From positions 69,064,659 to 69,128,658 of the forward strand of contig CM049313.1 of the NCBI GenBank assembly GCA_026874595.1: DNA of 64,000 nt, in the 5' to 3' direction. This stretch comes from Sipunculus nudus (Eukaryota > Annelida > Sipuncula > Golfingiida > Sipunculidae). The notes below the pieces were generated by a model. The model saw only the letters and a list, made by a program, of their open reading frames with translations, was not told the origin of the DNA and did no database searches. Positions 14,901 to 22,439 of the stretch are shown one piece after another. The position numbers and the translations under genes are program-made. Each line of letters starts with the position of its first letter. The stretch's first letter is position 1.

Positions 14901-16864
14901 CACTTTTCTGATAGCGAGAAATAAAATCTCATCAGGAGAAAAATATTTTATCATAAGAAAAATCTTAACTATAACAAGAAAAGTTTTCTTGCCAGACAAT
15001 TTTCGCACCATAAGTTAGTTTTTCTGATAACACGAACTTATGAAGAGTGTGGCCAGAAATTGATCTTTTCAAGAAAATCATTTTTGGCAGTGTGCTAGAT
15101 AAACAAAGCTATGAAATAGTTATAAAATATATTGCATATCAATGCTAGTGTATGACAGAATGTTTGAGTGACCGTATTACCATTTTTCCCAGCTCCACAC
15201 ATGAACTTCATGGCATCTTTATAGCCCTCTCCCATGGAGGTCACCGCTATGTCGTTACAGTCAACCATGACGTCATCCCAACACTCCATTACTTCATCGC
15301 TGGTATCTCTGTAAATACGACACACGTTACATCTTAAGGCAATCAGAAAGCGTAGAAAATTTAACCTGGCTTTTTTTTCTAATGATAATTTTATTGTATT
15401 TTTTGTAATTTGGACACCAAAATGAGAGAATTCTTGTAAACAGCCTGAATAATGACATTTCACTCACTCAAAAACGATTTAATTATGAAATAAAACCTAA
15501 ATATTAAACCTAGAATTATATTAAATAAAACCTATATATACATGTACACTCATAAAGTTTAAATAATTATTTTTGAAGATTTATGTAAAATGTTATATTT
15601 TATATAACTGATCTTCCACAAGGCCGTGATATAAATGAACAATATTCAAATATATATATGAACACATTGCATGGCAACAACCCATGTAAAACGTATAAAA
15701 TATAGGTGAAGAATATCTAAAACTAAATATTATTGTTCACATATAAAAAAGAGACGGAAAATTTTATTTCTTTTCTTAAATATGTTGTATTTTAACTTAT
15801 ATATTGTGACTGCATACATGTGAAGAAATGTTCATATAATTATGGTAAGACCATTTTCAAGGAGTCCAAACTATACACTTGGAAAAGAAGAAAGCATTAT
15901 CATATAAATTCACATAAACACATGTTTAAATGTTATGTTCTTGTGGCTGGGTCGCAAAATTGCTAGAATTTTACTTAAAAATTAAAAAAAAATATCCGTT
16001 GAGGGCTGTCAAATTTGACGCGCGCAGTGTCTGAGAAACCAGCCTTTTTTTGTCTAATATTATTATTTTTATTAATAAACTCACGACACGCATCCTTGAT
16101 TGATTTTAGCAGGAGGGACCTCTACCGGATCGAGCATGGTTGTAATGTACACCCCGAGCTCCTCTATCAGTGGGCGGATGCAGGCCGATATAGATTCCTT
16201 CAGGCAGCGCGGGTGTTCAGATGTATACACACCTGAAAAAAAAATTACTAAATTAACATATATTTATGATATATATTACTATTTAATAGACAGCGTTTAT
16301 AGTGGCGCAAGGTAATGTTTCTAATAATACACCTTTATTAAAAGGAAACGTGTGATTAATATTTTCTTGTTCTTGCATATTTTCAGCCACTAATATATCT
16401 TTATAAAAGTTTCCTTCATATGAAAGTTTTCATCAGAGCTTCTTCATCTTCAGTTTTCTTTTAAAAAATGAAAGGAATTTTAGAGTACAGGTAAAAACGG
16501 TCAGCATGTGTTTTTCTGTATCAAGACACCAGCTGCATATTAAGCATATATTCAAATAATAAAACTATACATCGCTAGTACAGTTACATCACGATTAAAA
16601 TGATGTTCACAAGTATATGCACATATTTGTTTTAATGATAGAAAGGTAATATATAGTGTACATAATACACCATGAAAATAAAAAAAAGACCGTTTGCAAA
16701 GAAATTACAAGTTTCTAATATATTACATCTTAACTCTAATAAAAATGCAAATATATAAAATTATAACTTTAATAAAAATGGGACCCGGTAGATTTAAAAT
16801 TAAATTTTCAATAAGAATTACCTGAACAAATGGCAATAGCCAATGTGAGCCTCCAGAGGAACAT
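1461..16864 (-). CDS. Secreted cysteine-rich protein built from a duplicated four-exon module (3' part not resolved)
   Basis: I assembled this gene from ten exons: 16864-16822, 16232-16085, 15308-15181, 13061-12954, 11592-11471, 8585-8438, 5683-5553, 3936-3828, 2405-2284 and 1617-1461. The first exon encodes a hydrophobic signal peptide (MFLWRLTLAIAICSG), so the product should be secreted. Four exon types follow in the order A-B-C-D, A-B-C-D, A. Nearly every exon carries two cysteines 7 residues apart (10 in type C) and a third about 20-30 residues later, which suggests small disulphide-bonded helical hairpins. Intron phases repeat: A ends in phase 2, B in phase 1, D in phase 1. One junction, C1 to D1, is out of phase by one base. 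About 405 residues are visible. No B exon follows A3 before the left edge, so the gene either continues outside or ends in a short exon near 1,060. I do not recognise the family; nematode DUF19-like extracellular domains are a loose comparison only. Exon calls are manual but mutually supporting. Confidence 0.72.
2284..2405 (-). CDS. Exon D2 of the cysteine-rich gene
   Basis: The exon is 122 bp between CTGCAG and GTGAGT. It encodes LQETCMTDAVKDCGASAVSW and ends GHK plus a split cysteine. It is a clear copy of D1 with the same length and phases. Confidence 0.75.
2655..2835. repeat. Minisatellite of about 30-33 bp units
   Basis: About six imperfect copies share the core ACAATATTGAAGYCTATTG and the palindrome-like TGTACATGTACA. 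The array lies in the intron between exons C2 and D2. Confidence 0.7.
3095..3310. repeat. Dispersed repeat fragment
   Basis: The phrases TACCTCCCTAAAGGATGTTA, AGCAAGATAACTCA and TTTTGATGAAATCTTT, ending in a GGATCACC and CTGAATCCAGG stretch, look like a repeat that I know is common in aquatic invertebrate genomes. The assignment is from memory of the pattern and no second copy is in the window. Confidence 0.4.
3828..3936 (-). CDS. Exon C2 of the cysteine-rich gene
   Basis: The exon is 109 bp between TTGTAG and GTAAGT. It encodes NEACLRSKQLDFNECYEDF and ends IKTCV. It leaves in phase 2, which fits D2 exactly. Confidence 0.73.
4224..4299. repeat. (TA)n microsatellite
   Basis: About 30 TA dinucleotides, briefly interrupted by GTG. 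Open frames across it encode only Tyr-Ile repeats and are not genes. Confidence 0.95.
4831..4883. repeat. (TA)n microsatellite
   Basis: Uninterrupted AT dinucleotides of about 52 bases. Confidence 0.95.
5553..5683 (-). CDS. Exon B2 of the cysteine-rich gene
   Basis: The exon is 131 bp between TTTAAG and GTGAGA. It encodes KTDILKCFDDLVFGCDFDEE and ends EYFCDKGKQ. It matches B1 in phase (2 in, 1 out) and in its C-x7-C pattern. Confidence 0.74.
5738..5786. repeat. (TA)n microsatellite
   Basis: Uninterrupted AT dinucleotides of about 48 bases, just upstream in the transcript of exon B2. Confidence 0.95.
5850..6530 (+). pseudogene. Degenerate 3' part of a non-LTR retrotransposon ORF2
   Basis: Read across several stops and frameshifts, the plus strand gives pieces resembling the C-terminus of LINE reverse transcriptases. 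The best is AFKWKPEGKREIKKTKNNLE near 6,385-6,440, which fits the W-x-PEGKR-x-x-GRPK type motif seen there. The relic ends next to a (TA)n tract, and no open frame is left. It lies in the B2-A2 intron, antisense to the host gene. Assignment rests on one short motif. Confidence 0.5.
6531..6605. repeat. (TA)n-(TG)n compound microsatellite
   Basis: About 48 bases of TA repeats pass into TG repeats. The tract follows the LINE relic directly and may be its 3' tail region. Confidence 0.9.
6881..7187. repeat. Pair of direct repeats of about 47 bp
   Basis: The stretch beginning TGACTCTCCGTGTAGGCA at about 6,881 recurs at about 7,139, and both copies run to TTCTTATGTTCAG with one or two changes. The spacing is 258 bases. 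On the minus strand both encode NIRNICRR-like peptides, but no gene is apparent. Confidence 0.7.
7341..7420. repeat. (TA)n microsatellite, two blocks
   Basis: Two TA tracts are separated by TTCATT. They end exactly where the LTR-like repeat at 7,421 starts. Confidence 0.95.
7421..8260 (-). mobile_element. LTR-like repeat (solo LTR candidate), copy 1
   Basis: This 840-bp block starts TGTCACGGAACC and ends ATCTATAACA on the plus strand. It is the reverse complement of a second copy split between 36,335-36,579 and 39,922-40,479. In the orientation of that second copy it starts TGTTATAG and ends CCGTAACA. The second copy also shows TATAAATA and, downstream, AATAAA, as expected of an LTR with promoter and polyadenylation signal. 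No internal retroelement sequence adjoins either copy, which suggests solo LTRs. It sits between two (TA)n tracts in the B2-A2 intron, so a target duplication cannot be judged here. Confidence 0.6.
8263..8340. repeat. (TA)n microsatellite
   Basis: TA repeats with short interruptions directly follow the LTR-like repeat. Confidence 0.95.
8438..8585 (-). CDS. Exon A2 of the cysteine-rich gene
   Basis: The exon is 148 bp between a TTACAG acceptor, directly beside a (TAA)n tract, and a GTAAGT donor. It encodes NDECKPQAVDACLSSLGNKL and ends QEMCTS. Length, phase and cysteine pattern equal those of A1. Confidence 0.75.
9647..9682. repeat. (GA)n microsatellite
   Basis: About 18 GA dinucleotides in the A2-D1 intron region. 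Confidence 0.95.
9833..10104. mobile_element. MITE with 35-bp terminal inverted repeats and TTA target duplication
   Basis: The element is 272 bp. Its left end reads GGCCAAAAAAAATTAAAGG and continues to CTCAGGCAC at about 9,867. The right end, 10,070-10,104, is the near-perfect reverse complement. TTA precedes the left end (9,830-9,832) and follows the right end (10,105-10,107). A 3-bp TTA duplication is typical of PIF/Harbinger elements, so a non-autonomous Harbinger-type MITE is the best guess. There is no coding capacity. Confidence 0.8.
10509..10562. repeat. (TA)n microsatellite
   Basis: About 27 uninterrupted TA units. Confidence 0.95.
11471..11592 (-). CDS. Exon D1 of the cysteine-rich gene
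   Basis: The exon is 122 bp between ATTCAG and GTAAGT. It encodes METCMTEKVTDCGGSAVDW and ends on a cysteine split across the phase-1 donor. It has the same length as D2 and shares the pattern ETCMT-x-x-V-x-DCG-x-SAV-x-WT. Confidence 0.72.
11708..11830. repeat. Dispersed repeat, copy 1 (second copy at about 41,128-41,250)
   Basis: The start, TGACCCGGTCGATGCAGTGG, resembles TGACCCAGTTGATGCAACTG at 41,128. Both continue to ACTTGCTCTCGCTGTA and then to GCAGCAAA-TATATAC. Both copies have the same orientation. The first bases resemble an RNA polymerase III A box, but no B box is clear, so a SINE origin is only a possibility. Confidence 0.6.
11873..11932. repeat. (TA)n microsatellite
   Basis: About 30 TA units follow the dispersed repeat. 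Confidence 0.95.
11940..12950. other. Intron C1-D1; no recognised gene
   Basis: The minus strand has a 72-codon open frame at 12,602-12,820 containing SDPFPGPSRSVEFRLKP, and further open pieces towards 12,360. Composition is less AT-rich than the surroundings, so this could be part of a mobile-element gene. I recognise no domain. Confidence 0.3.
12954..13061 (-). CDS. Exon C1 of the cysteine-rich gene
   Basis: The exon is 108 bp between TTCCAG and GTAAGG. It encodes a C-x10-C segment (RCLSTKKDHFVAC) and ends EPCA. It aligns with C2 (RSKQLDFNEC) but is one base shorter, so it ends in phase 1 where D1 needs phase 2. The coding region is clear; the exact donor is not. Confidence 0.65.
14467..14635. 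mobile_element. Small GC-rich inverted-repeat element (MITE-like)
   Basis: The left arm, 14,467-14,511, reads TAAAGCAGGCCGCACACAGA then a GCGGACGAGACGAG stretch. The right arm, 14,590-14,635, is its reverse complement with few changes. The 169-bp element could fold into one long hairpin. It is far more GC-rich than its surroundings and has no coding capacity. It lies in the intron between B1 and C1. Confidence 0.75.
15181..15308 (-). CDS. Exon B1 of the cysteine-rich gene
   Basis: The exon is 128 bp between a TTTACAG acceptor and a GTAATA donor. It enters in phase 2 and leaves in phase 1. It encodes an acidic segment, ECWDDVMVDC, then a cysteine near the end (KFMCGAGKN), and aligns with exon B2. 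Confidence 0.75.
16085..16232 (-). CDS. Exon A1 of the cysteine-rich gene
   Basis: The exon is 148 bp, bounded by TTTTCAG and GTGAGT. It encodes about 49 residues with C-x7-C near the start (RCLKESISAC) and a third cysteine near the end (QGCVS). It has exactly the same length as exon A2 and the same ending, Cys-x-Ser split in phase 2. Confidence 0.75.
16822..16864 (-). CDS. Exon 1: signal peptide of the cysteine-rich gene
   Basis: The ATG at 16,864 is the first in-frame start downstream of a TATA-like box. It opens a 14-codon exon encoding Met-Phe-Leu-Trp-Arg followed by a hydrophobic stretch ending Ala-Ile-Cys-Ser, typical of a secretion signal. The donor is CAG|GTAATT, in phase 1, which matches the phase-1 acceptors of all A exons. 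Confidence 0.72.
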
Positions 16865-16964
16865 GACGGCGTGCTGTGGCAATTGAAGCTGAGCTCAAAA
16901 TGTTAGGAGTGAGTTGGTTTGATATCTGAGAAGGAAACCAACCATGGCGACCTTCACTTGCACG

Positions 16965-16972
16965 TATTTATA
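16965..16972 (-). promoter_or_regulatory. TATA-like box of the cysteine-rich gene
   Basis: On the minus strand this reads TATAAATA, about 100 bases upstream of the ATG at 16,864. A start site some 30 bases downstream would fall just past an upstream ATG at 16,945 and so leave it out of the transcript. This is a motif match only. Confidence 0.45.
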
Positions 16973-16999
16973 TCCACTCTCACGTGACTGAAGTTCGGT

Positions 17000-18440
17000 G
17001 ATGCATAGTGTTGTGTCTGCTCTTGTTACTGCACTTTTTTATTTTTTTTTAACGGATCTTGTTAAGAATGTTTGACATTTTTTTTCAAATTAATTTTTTA
17101 CGTCGATGATGCATAGTACGCCACGAGATACTAACGCGTGGGAACGAGATACTATCTCGTGGGAACGAGATAAAAATAATTTTGTGCATGTCCTATACGA
17201 GCCACCTTAGGGTAATAAGCAAACTGGCAAAAAAAATCGCCTGCTTAACTGTGTGAAGTTAGAGCAGTTTGTGAACCCATGTCTGATTGTTTTGAGTTGG
17301 AGTTGTATCTCAAGCCCTTCCTGATTATCTAAGTATTTAAGCATTATCCATCCTATCTGACTGTTGTTATCAGTGATTTGGAAACAAGGTGTTTTTTTAA
17401 TTCTTTTAATTTTAAATTCTGCAAATACATTGTTTTTCACTGTTTTATGTATCATACCTTTCTTTATTTTGAACATTATATTGGTTTCCACATAGACGGA
17501 AATGGCTGGAATATATTAAAGCTATGCTTGAAACAACAATCAAATATCTCAACGTCACTTGAAGAACTTAAAGGTCTAACTGTTTTCGCGGTCACCGTTT
17601 GACCTTCGGTTATGGTTCGTTACGCACTGTGGTGATGTGTACATTCAGAGGTACAAAGTGAGCTGCTCTTTCTGTACCGTAGGTTTCGGTGTGTGACCTG
17701 GAGTCTTTGAGTTCCTATACAGTCTGTTACCCACGTGACTTTCTCTCAGGGTCACGAGGATATGCGCTTGCACGGTACATTCCAAACCTGGTCATCCTAT
17801 GAATATTGGCCGAGGATTGCAATTTTAATTCAATATTCATAAGATAAGGTGATACTTTACCCGTTTACGATGACGAGGTGAACATAAATGTTGAAATTGC
17901 ATGCAATGATGGTATCATCTCTCGCAAAAACCTCTTCCTTAAAAATCAACTCAAACAGTGTGTACTGACACAAAATTATAAATTTTACCTATAAGAAAAA
18001 TATAAGGATGATACAGAAAACCCAAAGACAACTTTCAGATATTTTGTATAGATTAACATCAGCCTGCTAAAAAGTGACTGTTTCAGAGTTGTGCTTAAAA
18101 CAGAGCATTTTTAGTGTATTGTGATGTGAAGTGTTTACCGTAGATAACTCCAGGGGGAATTTGGATGTGCATCCAAAAAAGTTCCAAAATTATATAAATA
18201 GAAAAAGAAATTGCTCTAGGATTATATCTAAAGATCCTGTTAGTGCCTTCAATAATCTTATAGAAATTAACATTTACATCACCCAGTATTTCAGAATATC
18301 AGTTATGAGTCCCAGCCCCTATCCCTATCATGGTCTAATATTTGCGATCTAAGTTATATCTCTTCCATAAAGGGAAATAAATGTTTAAAAAAATAACATT
18401 TTATTATATTATTCTACATTCAGATTTATTTCTATACTCA
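17000..18440. other. Intergenic stretch; no gene seen
   Basis: This is the sequence upstream of the cysteine-rich gene. It includes a cluster of ACGAGATA motifs in both orientations at about 17,117-17,171, which looks like a mobile-element fragment. I see no splice-supported exon here. Confidence 0.5.
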
Positions 18441-18442
18441 TT

Positions 18443-19812
18443 TTGGTGTGTTTAAAAGCATTAAAAACGTTTTGTTCACAGGCTCGCACATGCGCGCTCA
18501 AAAATGACATCTTGAATTCGCTTAGGGCCTATATGGAAGAGGTGAAGCATATTGCATATTTAATTTCTGAAGATTTCCATAAACCCTCTGTGTAGCAATA
18601 ATTAAATATGGTAAATATACATCAATAGCAGATTATTATATGCCTGGAATGTAACTGTGAAGTGTCAGTCTCTCCGAAATCCGAAATAAAGGGGAAAACT
18701 ATCACTTGCCGGGAATAAGACAGTAAGCATGGCAACAGTGAACGTGCACGTGATGAGATGCTGACGTTCCCGCCTATGACCTTGAAAATACCCCTCTGCT
18801 CTCTGTCCGTTAATATGGCATTTTGAAGAAGGACGAGGCATTGTGCGGCTGTTCCAGCTTAACGGACCGGTGTACATGATGAACGTACCGGTGTTAAAGT
18901 AGGGCATCAAATGATTTATGAGGATGCAACATTCCCCCGTTTTATCTACCAAAGGGCAAAGCGTTCTCTCTTGGACATTAAGACTTTTGAAAAGTGATTT
19001 TCAGTTCTATTTAATTATCCTTACTCAAAGGTTTGTTAATGCCCGGATGTGAACGGTACTGACGCGTACCCTGCTTGTTATTAATTCTTTTCCAAAAGGA
19101 CTGTTCCACAGGCACGCGCACTGCTAGGTCCGGGTCCTATGAGCCAGCTTGGCGGAGTTAATTATTAAATGAAAGCAGATACATGCCAAAGACACTGACA
19201 AGAACCCCACCTTTAATGAACCTTTTACTTTCATCTTTGATATATGACAATAGTCTCGATTTTGGAGATATAACAAAATCCGAATTGTTTGTGTTAATCG
19301 TCACCAACAGATGTCACTATATTGTGGTGGAAAAGGACTTTTCATCTCTCTATGAAAATTTGAAAGATTTTTTTTTTCTGGTCTATTATTTTCCATAATC
19401 ATTATATTCCCGGCTATAACTAGTAAGCTACAAAGGGTCGGACTCGGGACTCGTTTATAAGGTTGCTAAGATTGTATATACGGGTTGCTTGGGACTGATA
19501 CATGAAAACAAACACGACTTACTGTAAAAAGAAAATTTGTTATTCGCCAAATATTACAGTTATCCGTTTTATCATTCATTTGCAGCTGGCTGGCAGTGCT
19601 AGTTCGTTTCTGATTGTTGCCGAAGTTTTTCTCAGGTTAAACATGTATGCTCAGTTGTAGAACAAAGGTGGAAAAAACGGAATACTTTATAAGCATGCCA
19701 CTTACAAAGTGTACATATTTGTAAATATAATTTAGCAGCAATGTAGATTTTGAAAGAAGCTGGTGTTGGCACAGGGGCGGATCCGGGTTTTAAGAAAAGG
19801 TGAGGGGGAGCT
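18443..19812. repeat. Segmental duplication, unit 1
   Basis: This 1.37-kb block is collinear with 20,161-21,652. Shared landmarks in order are ATGACATCTTGAATTCGCTT, GCATGGCAACAGTGAACGTG, ATAGTCTCGATTTTG and CACAGGGGCGGATCC. Most of the block has many substitutions and indels, but 18,690-18,900 is nearly identical between copies. A minus-strand frame (18,665-18,952) is open across that core and contains TGPLSWNSRTMPRPSSKCHI. I recognise no family. The end, CAGGGGCGGATCC, resembles a DNA-transposon terminus. Confidence 0.75.
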
Positions 19813-20160
19813 AACCAAGAAGGACTAACGACAAAACTTTAAACAAGGCCCCAAGGTCCGGAATGGGGGGGGGGGGGGGGGGGGAGGGGGGCTCTAGGCC
19901 GGAGAAATAAGTTTGAAACCCTTAAAAAAAGTTGCGGTGGCCGAAAAAAAGGGGAATATAAATTGCGAAAAGGGAAAATCTTCATTACGTCCATACTTTG
20001 TAAACCTAGTTATACCTTAATAAATAATCTTTCTTGAATGCTACATAAAATAAAAGAAACAAAAGAAGGAGGTGATGTATCTCACGATCAGATACTTATA
20101 TATTTGGGTCTCCTCAGGTATCTTGGTCCAAATCCTGTGATCAGTTTAATTCTTCACTAA

Positions 20161-21652
20161 TTGTGGCGTATTTAAAAGTATTAAACCCTTTTTACTGTTC
20201 ACATGCCGGCTCGCCAAAGCGCACTCGAAAATGACATCTTGAATTCGCTTAGGGCCTATATGGTAGAGGTGAAGCATATTGCATATTTATTTTATTTCTG
20301 ACAATTTCCATAAATCTAAAGTAGACCCTCGGTGTAGCAAAAATTGAATACTGTTAACAAATATCAACATCAGATTATGATATGCCTGAAATGTAAATGT
20401 GAAGTGTCAGAGTCTCTCCGAAATCTGAAATAAAGGGTTAAAACTATCACTTGCCGGGAATAAGACAGTAAGCATGGCAACAGTGAACGTGCACGTGATG
20501 AGATGCTCACGTTCCCGCCTATGACCTGGAAAATACCCCTCTGCTCTCTGTCCGTTAATATGGCATTTTGAAGAAGGACGGGGCATTGTGCGGCTGTTCC
20601 AGCTTAACGGACCAGTGTACATGATGAACGTACCGGTGTTAAAGTGGGGCATTAAATGATTTAGGAGGACTGAACATTCCTCCGTTTTGTCTTCAAAAGG
20701 GCAAGGCGTTCTCTTTGGGACATTGAGACTTTTGAAAAGTGATTTTTCAACTGTCCTTAATTATATTTTCTCAAAGGTTTGTTAATGCCCAGCTGTAAAT
20801 GATACTGACGCGTACCCTGCTAGGACCTTTCCACGATAAAGCGCACTGCTAGGTTTGGGTCCTTTGAGCCAGCATTGCGAATTTAGTTAAATGAAAGCAG
20901 ATACATGTCACAGACACCGAAAAGAACCACAACTCTAATGAATCTGTTACTTTCATTATGTTAGACCTTGTAAATAGTCTCGATTTTGTATGTATAACGG
21001 ACCTGAATCGTTTGTGTCAATCACCACCGAGAGATGTCGCTGTATTGTGATGGAAAGAGTCTTTTTACCTCGCACTGATAATTTTGAAGAGTAATTATTT
21101 TGTCTATTTTCCATAATTACTATGTTCACGGATATAACAAGGGGAAAGCATCTCAGGGACGGACCCGAGCTTCGTTTATAAGGTTGCTCAGGTCGTTTGT
21201 ATGAGGACTGTTCCATGAAAGCAAACACAACCTGTTGTAAAAAGAAACTTTTGTTACGCGCCAAATATAACGGTATGAGGTAATTAACTTATAATGTAAT
21301 AGAATAAATTAAATGAATACATTTTAATTTTTGGAGAACTTGCGTATAAAAATAATAAACACTGGTTCTTATTTAAAAACATGATGACGGCTTGAAGGAT
21401 GCTCGGCAGAGAGATCAATTAGTTGCAATCGGTTGCCAGCGCCAGTTTGTCGCGAATTGTGACCGACGTTTTGCTCGGGTTAAAGATGTATGCTCGTTTG
21501 TAGAGCCAAGCTTAAGAAAAACGGAATATCTTATTTGCATGCCACGTAAAAAGTGTATATATTTATATATAATTATGCAGCAATAAAGATATTGAAAGAA
21601 GCTGATGTTGGCACAGGGGCGGATCCAGGATTCAAGAAAAAGGAGGGGGCCT
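20161..21652. repeat. Segmental duplication, unit 2
   Basis: This is the direct second copy of 18,443-19,812. It is longer because of extra bases around 21,270-21,420. The same minus-strand frame is open at 20,407-20,652 with identical residues through TGPLSWNSRTMPRPSSKCHI but different ends. The unit ends with CACAGGGGCGGATCCAGG, and an inverted GGATCCGC follows at about 21,694, so a short decayed inverted-repeat element may close it. Confidence 0.75.
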
Positions 21653-22258
21653 AAAAAAGGGAGGAACCCCTGGACCATCCCCCCCCCCCCCCCCGGATCC
21701 GCTTCGGTTGGCATGGGCGTTTCCATCCTTCCGTTTCTATTCAAAACGTACTCTTGCGTGTACCGTTCTGCGCAGTGTGTAGCCCTGCCTGGGCTTTAGT
21801 GTATTGATGTTTACTGCCAAAATGCTTCAAATGAAACGTGATTCTATGTACCGATTGACGCGACGTAACTCAGTTCTTGCTCTTATCACTAAAGCCCCGT
21901 AAAGTCCGTATAGCGAATCCCTGAAATGTGCATATTAGGGCGTCACAAGGCTCCTGACGATTCCCTCGCATTTGCATATCAGGCCGCCTGGCCTCCTGTG
22001 AATGGCATCGTTGCTATGAGGAGGCTAACAGCGTCCCATAGGCAATAGACAGCTCAACCCGCTTGGTAATATTCGCACTGAAATCATGCATGTTTTTAGA
22101 AAGTCCATACATGGACCTTCGTGTCCTATGATATATCTCTGCTGTTCGAACATACGGTCTATGGGCAAATTTAAGTGTAGTGCAGACAATGCCGTGCGAT
22201 TTTGTACTGTGTATTTGTTAGTGTTCAAGTTACATATGAAAGTTCTGCCATTGATGAG

Positions 22259-22408
22259 TGTGATAATATTCCGAGACAGCGTTAGCGGGGCTTTATATTC
22301 CGCGACACCGGAAGTGGAATTCAGTAAAACCTTGTTCAGTTACTGGCATGTGTTGTTGTCTTCGACCCGACATTAATTGCCTTATATCGACAAACCCACG
22401 ACATCACA
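22259..22408 (+). repeat. 5' LTR of the Ty3/Gypsy element
   Basis: The LTR is 150 bp with TG...CA ends, short for this superfamily. It differs from the 3' LTR by two substitutions near its end: GACATTAATT versus GAAATTAATT, and TTATATCG versus TTATTTCG. Confidence 0.95.
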
Positions 22409-22422
22409 TGGTGGCAGCGGTG
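22409..22422 (+). other. Primer-binding site matching tRNA-Leu
   Basis: TGGTGGCAGCGGTG follows the LTR directly. It is the reverse complement of CACCGCTGCCA plus CCA, which from memory is the 3' end of animal tRNA-Leu(UAG/AAG). Confidence 0.75.
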
Positions 22423-22439
22423 CTAACAGTAACGACAAG

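Noticed and set aside
14657-15011. Repeat array of TTTTCTTAT / ATAAGAAAA motifs
   Set aside because: Motif spacing is irregular and the sequence is simply AT-rich; I could not define a unit.
22377-22439. Extended start of the gag-pol frame inside the 5' LTR
   Set aside because: The first codon would be TTG and lies in the LTR upstream of the primer site. The first ATG is at 22,440.
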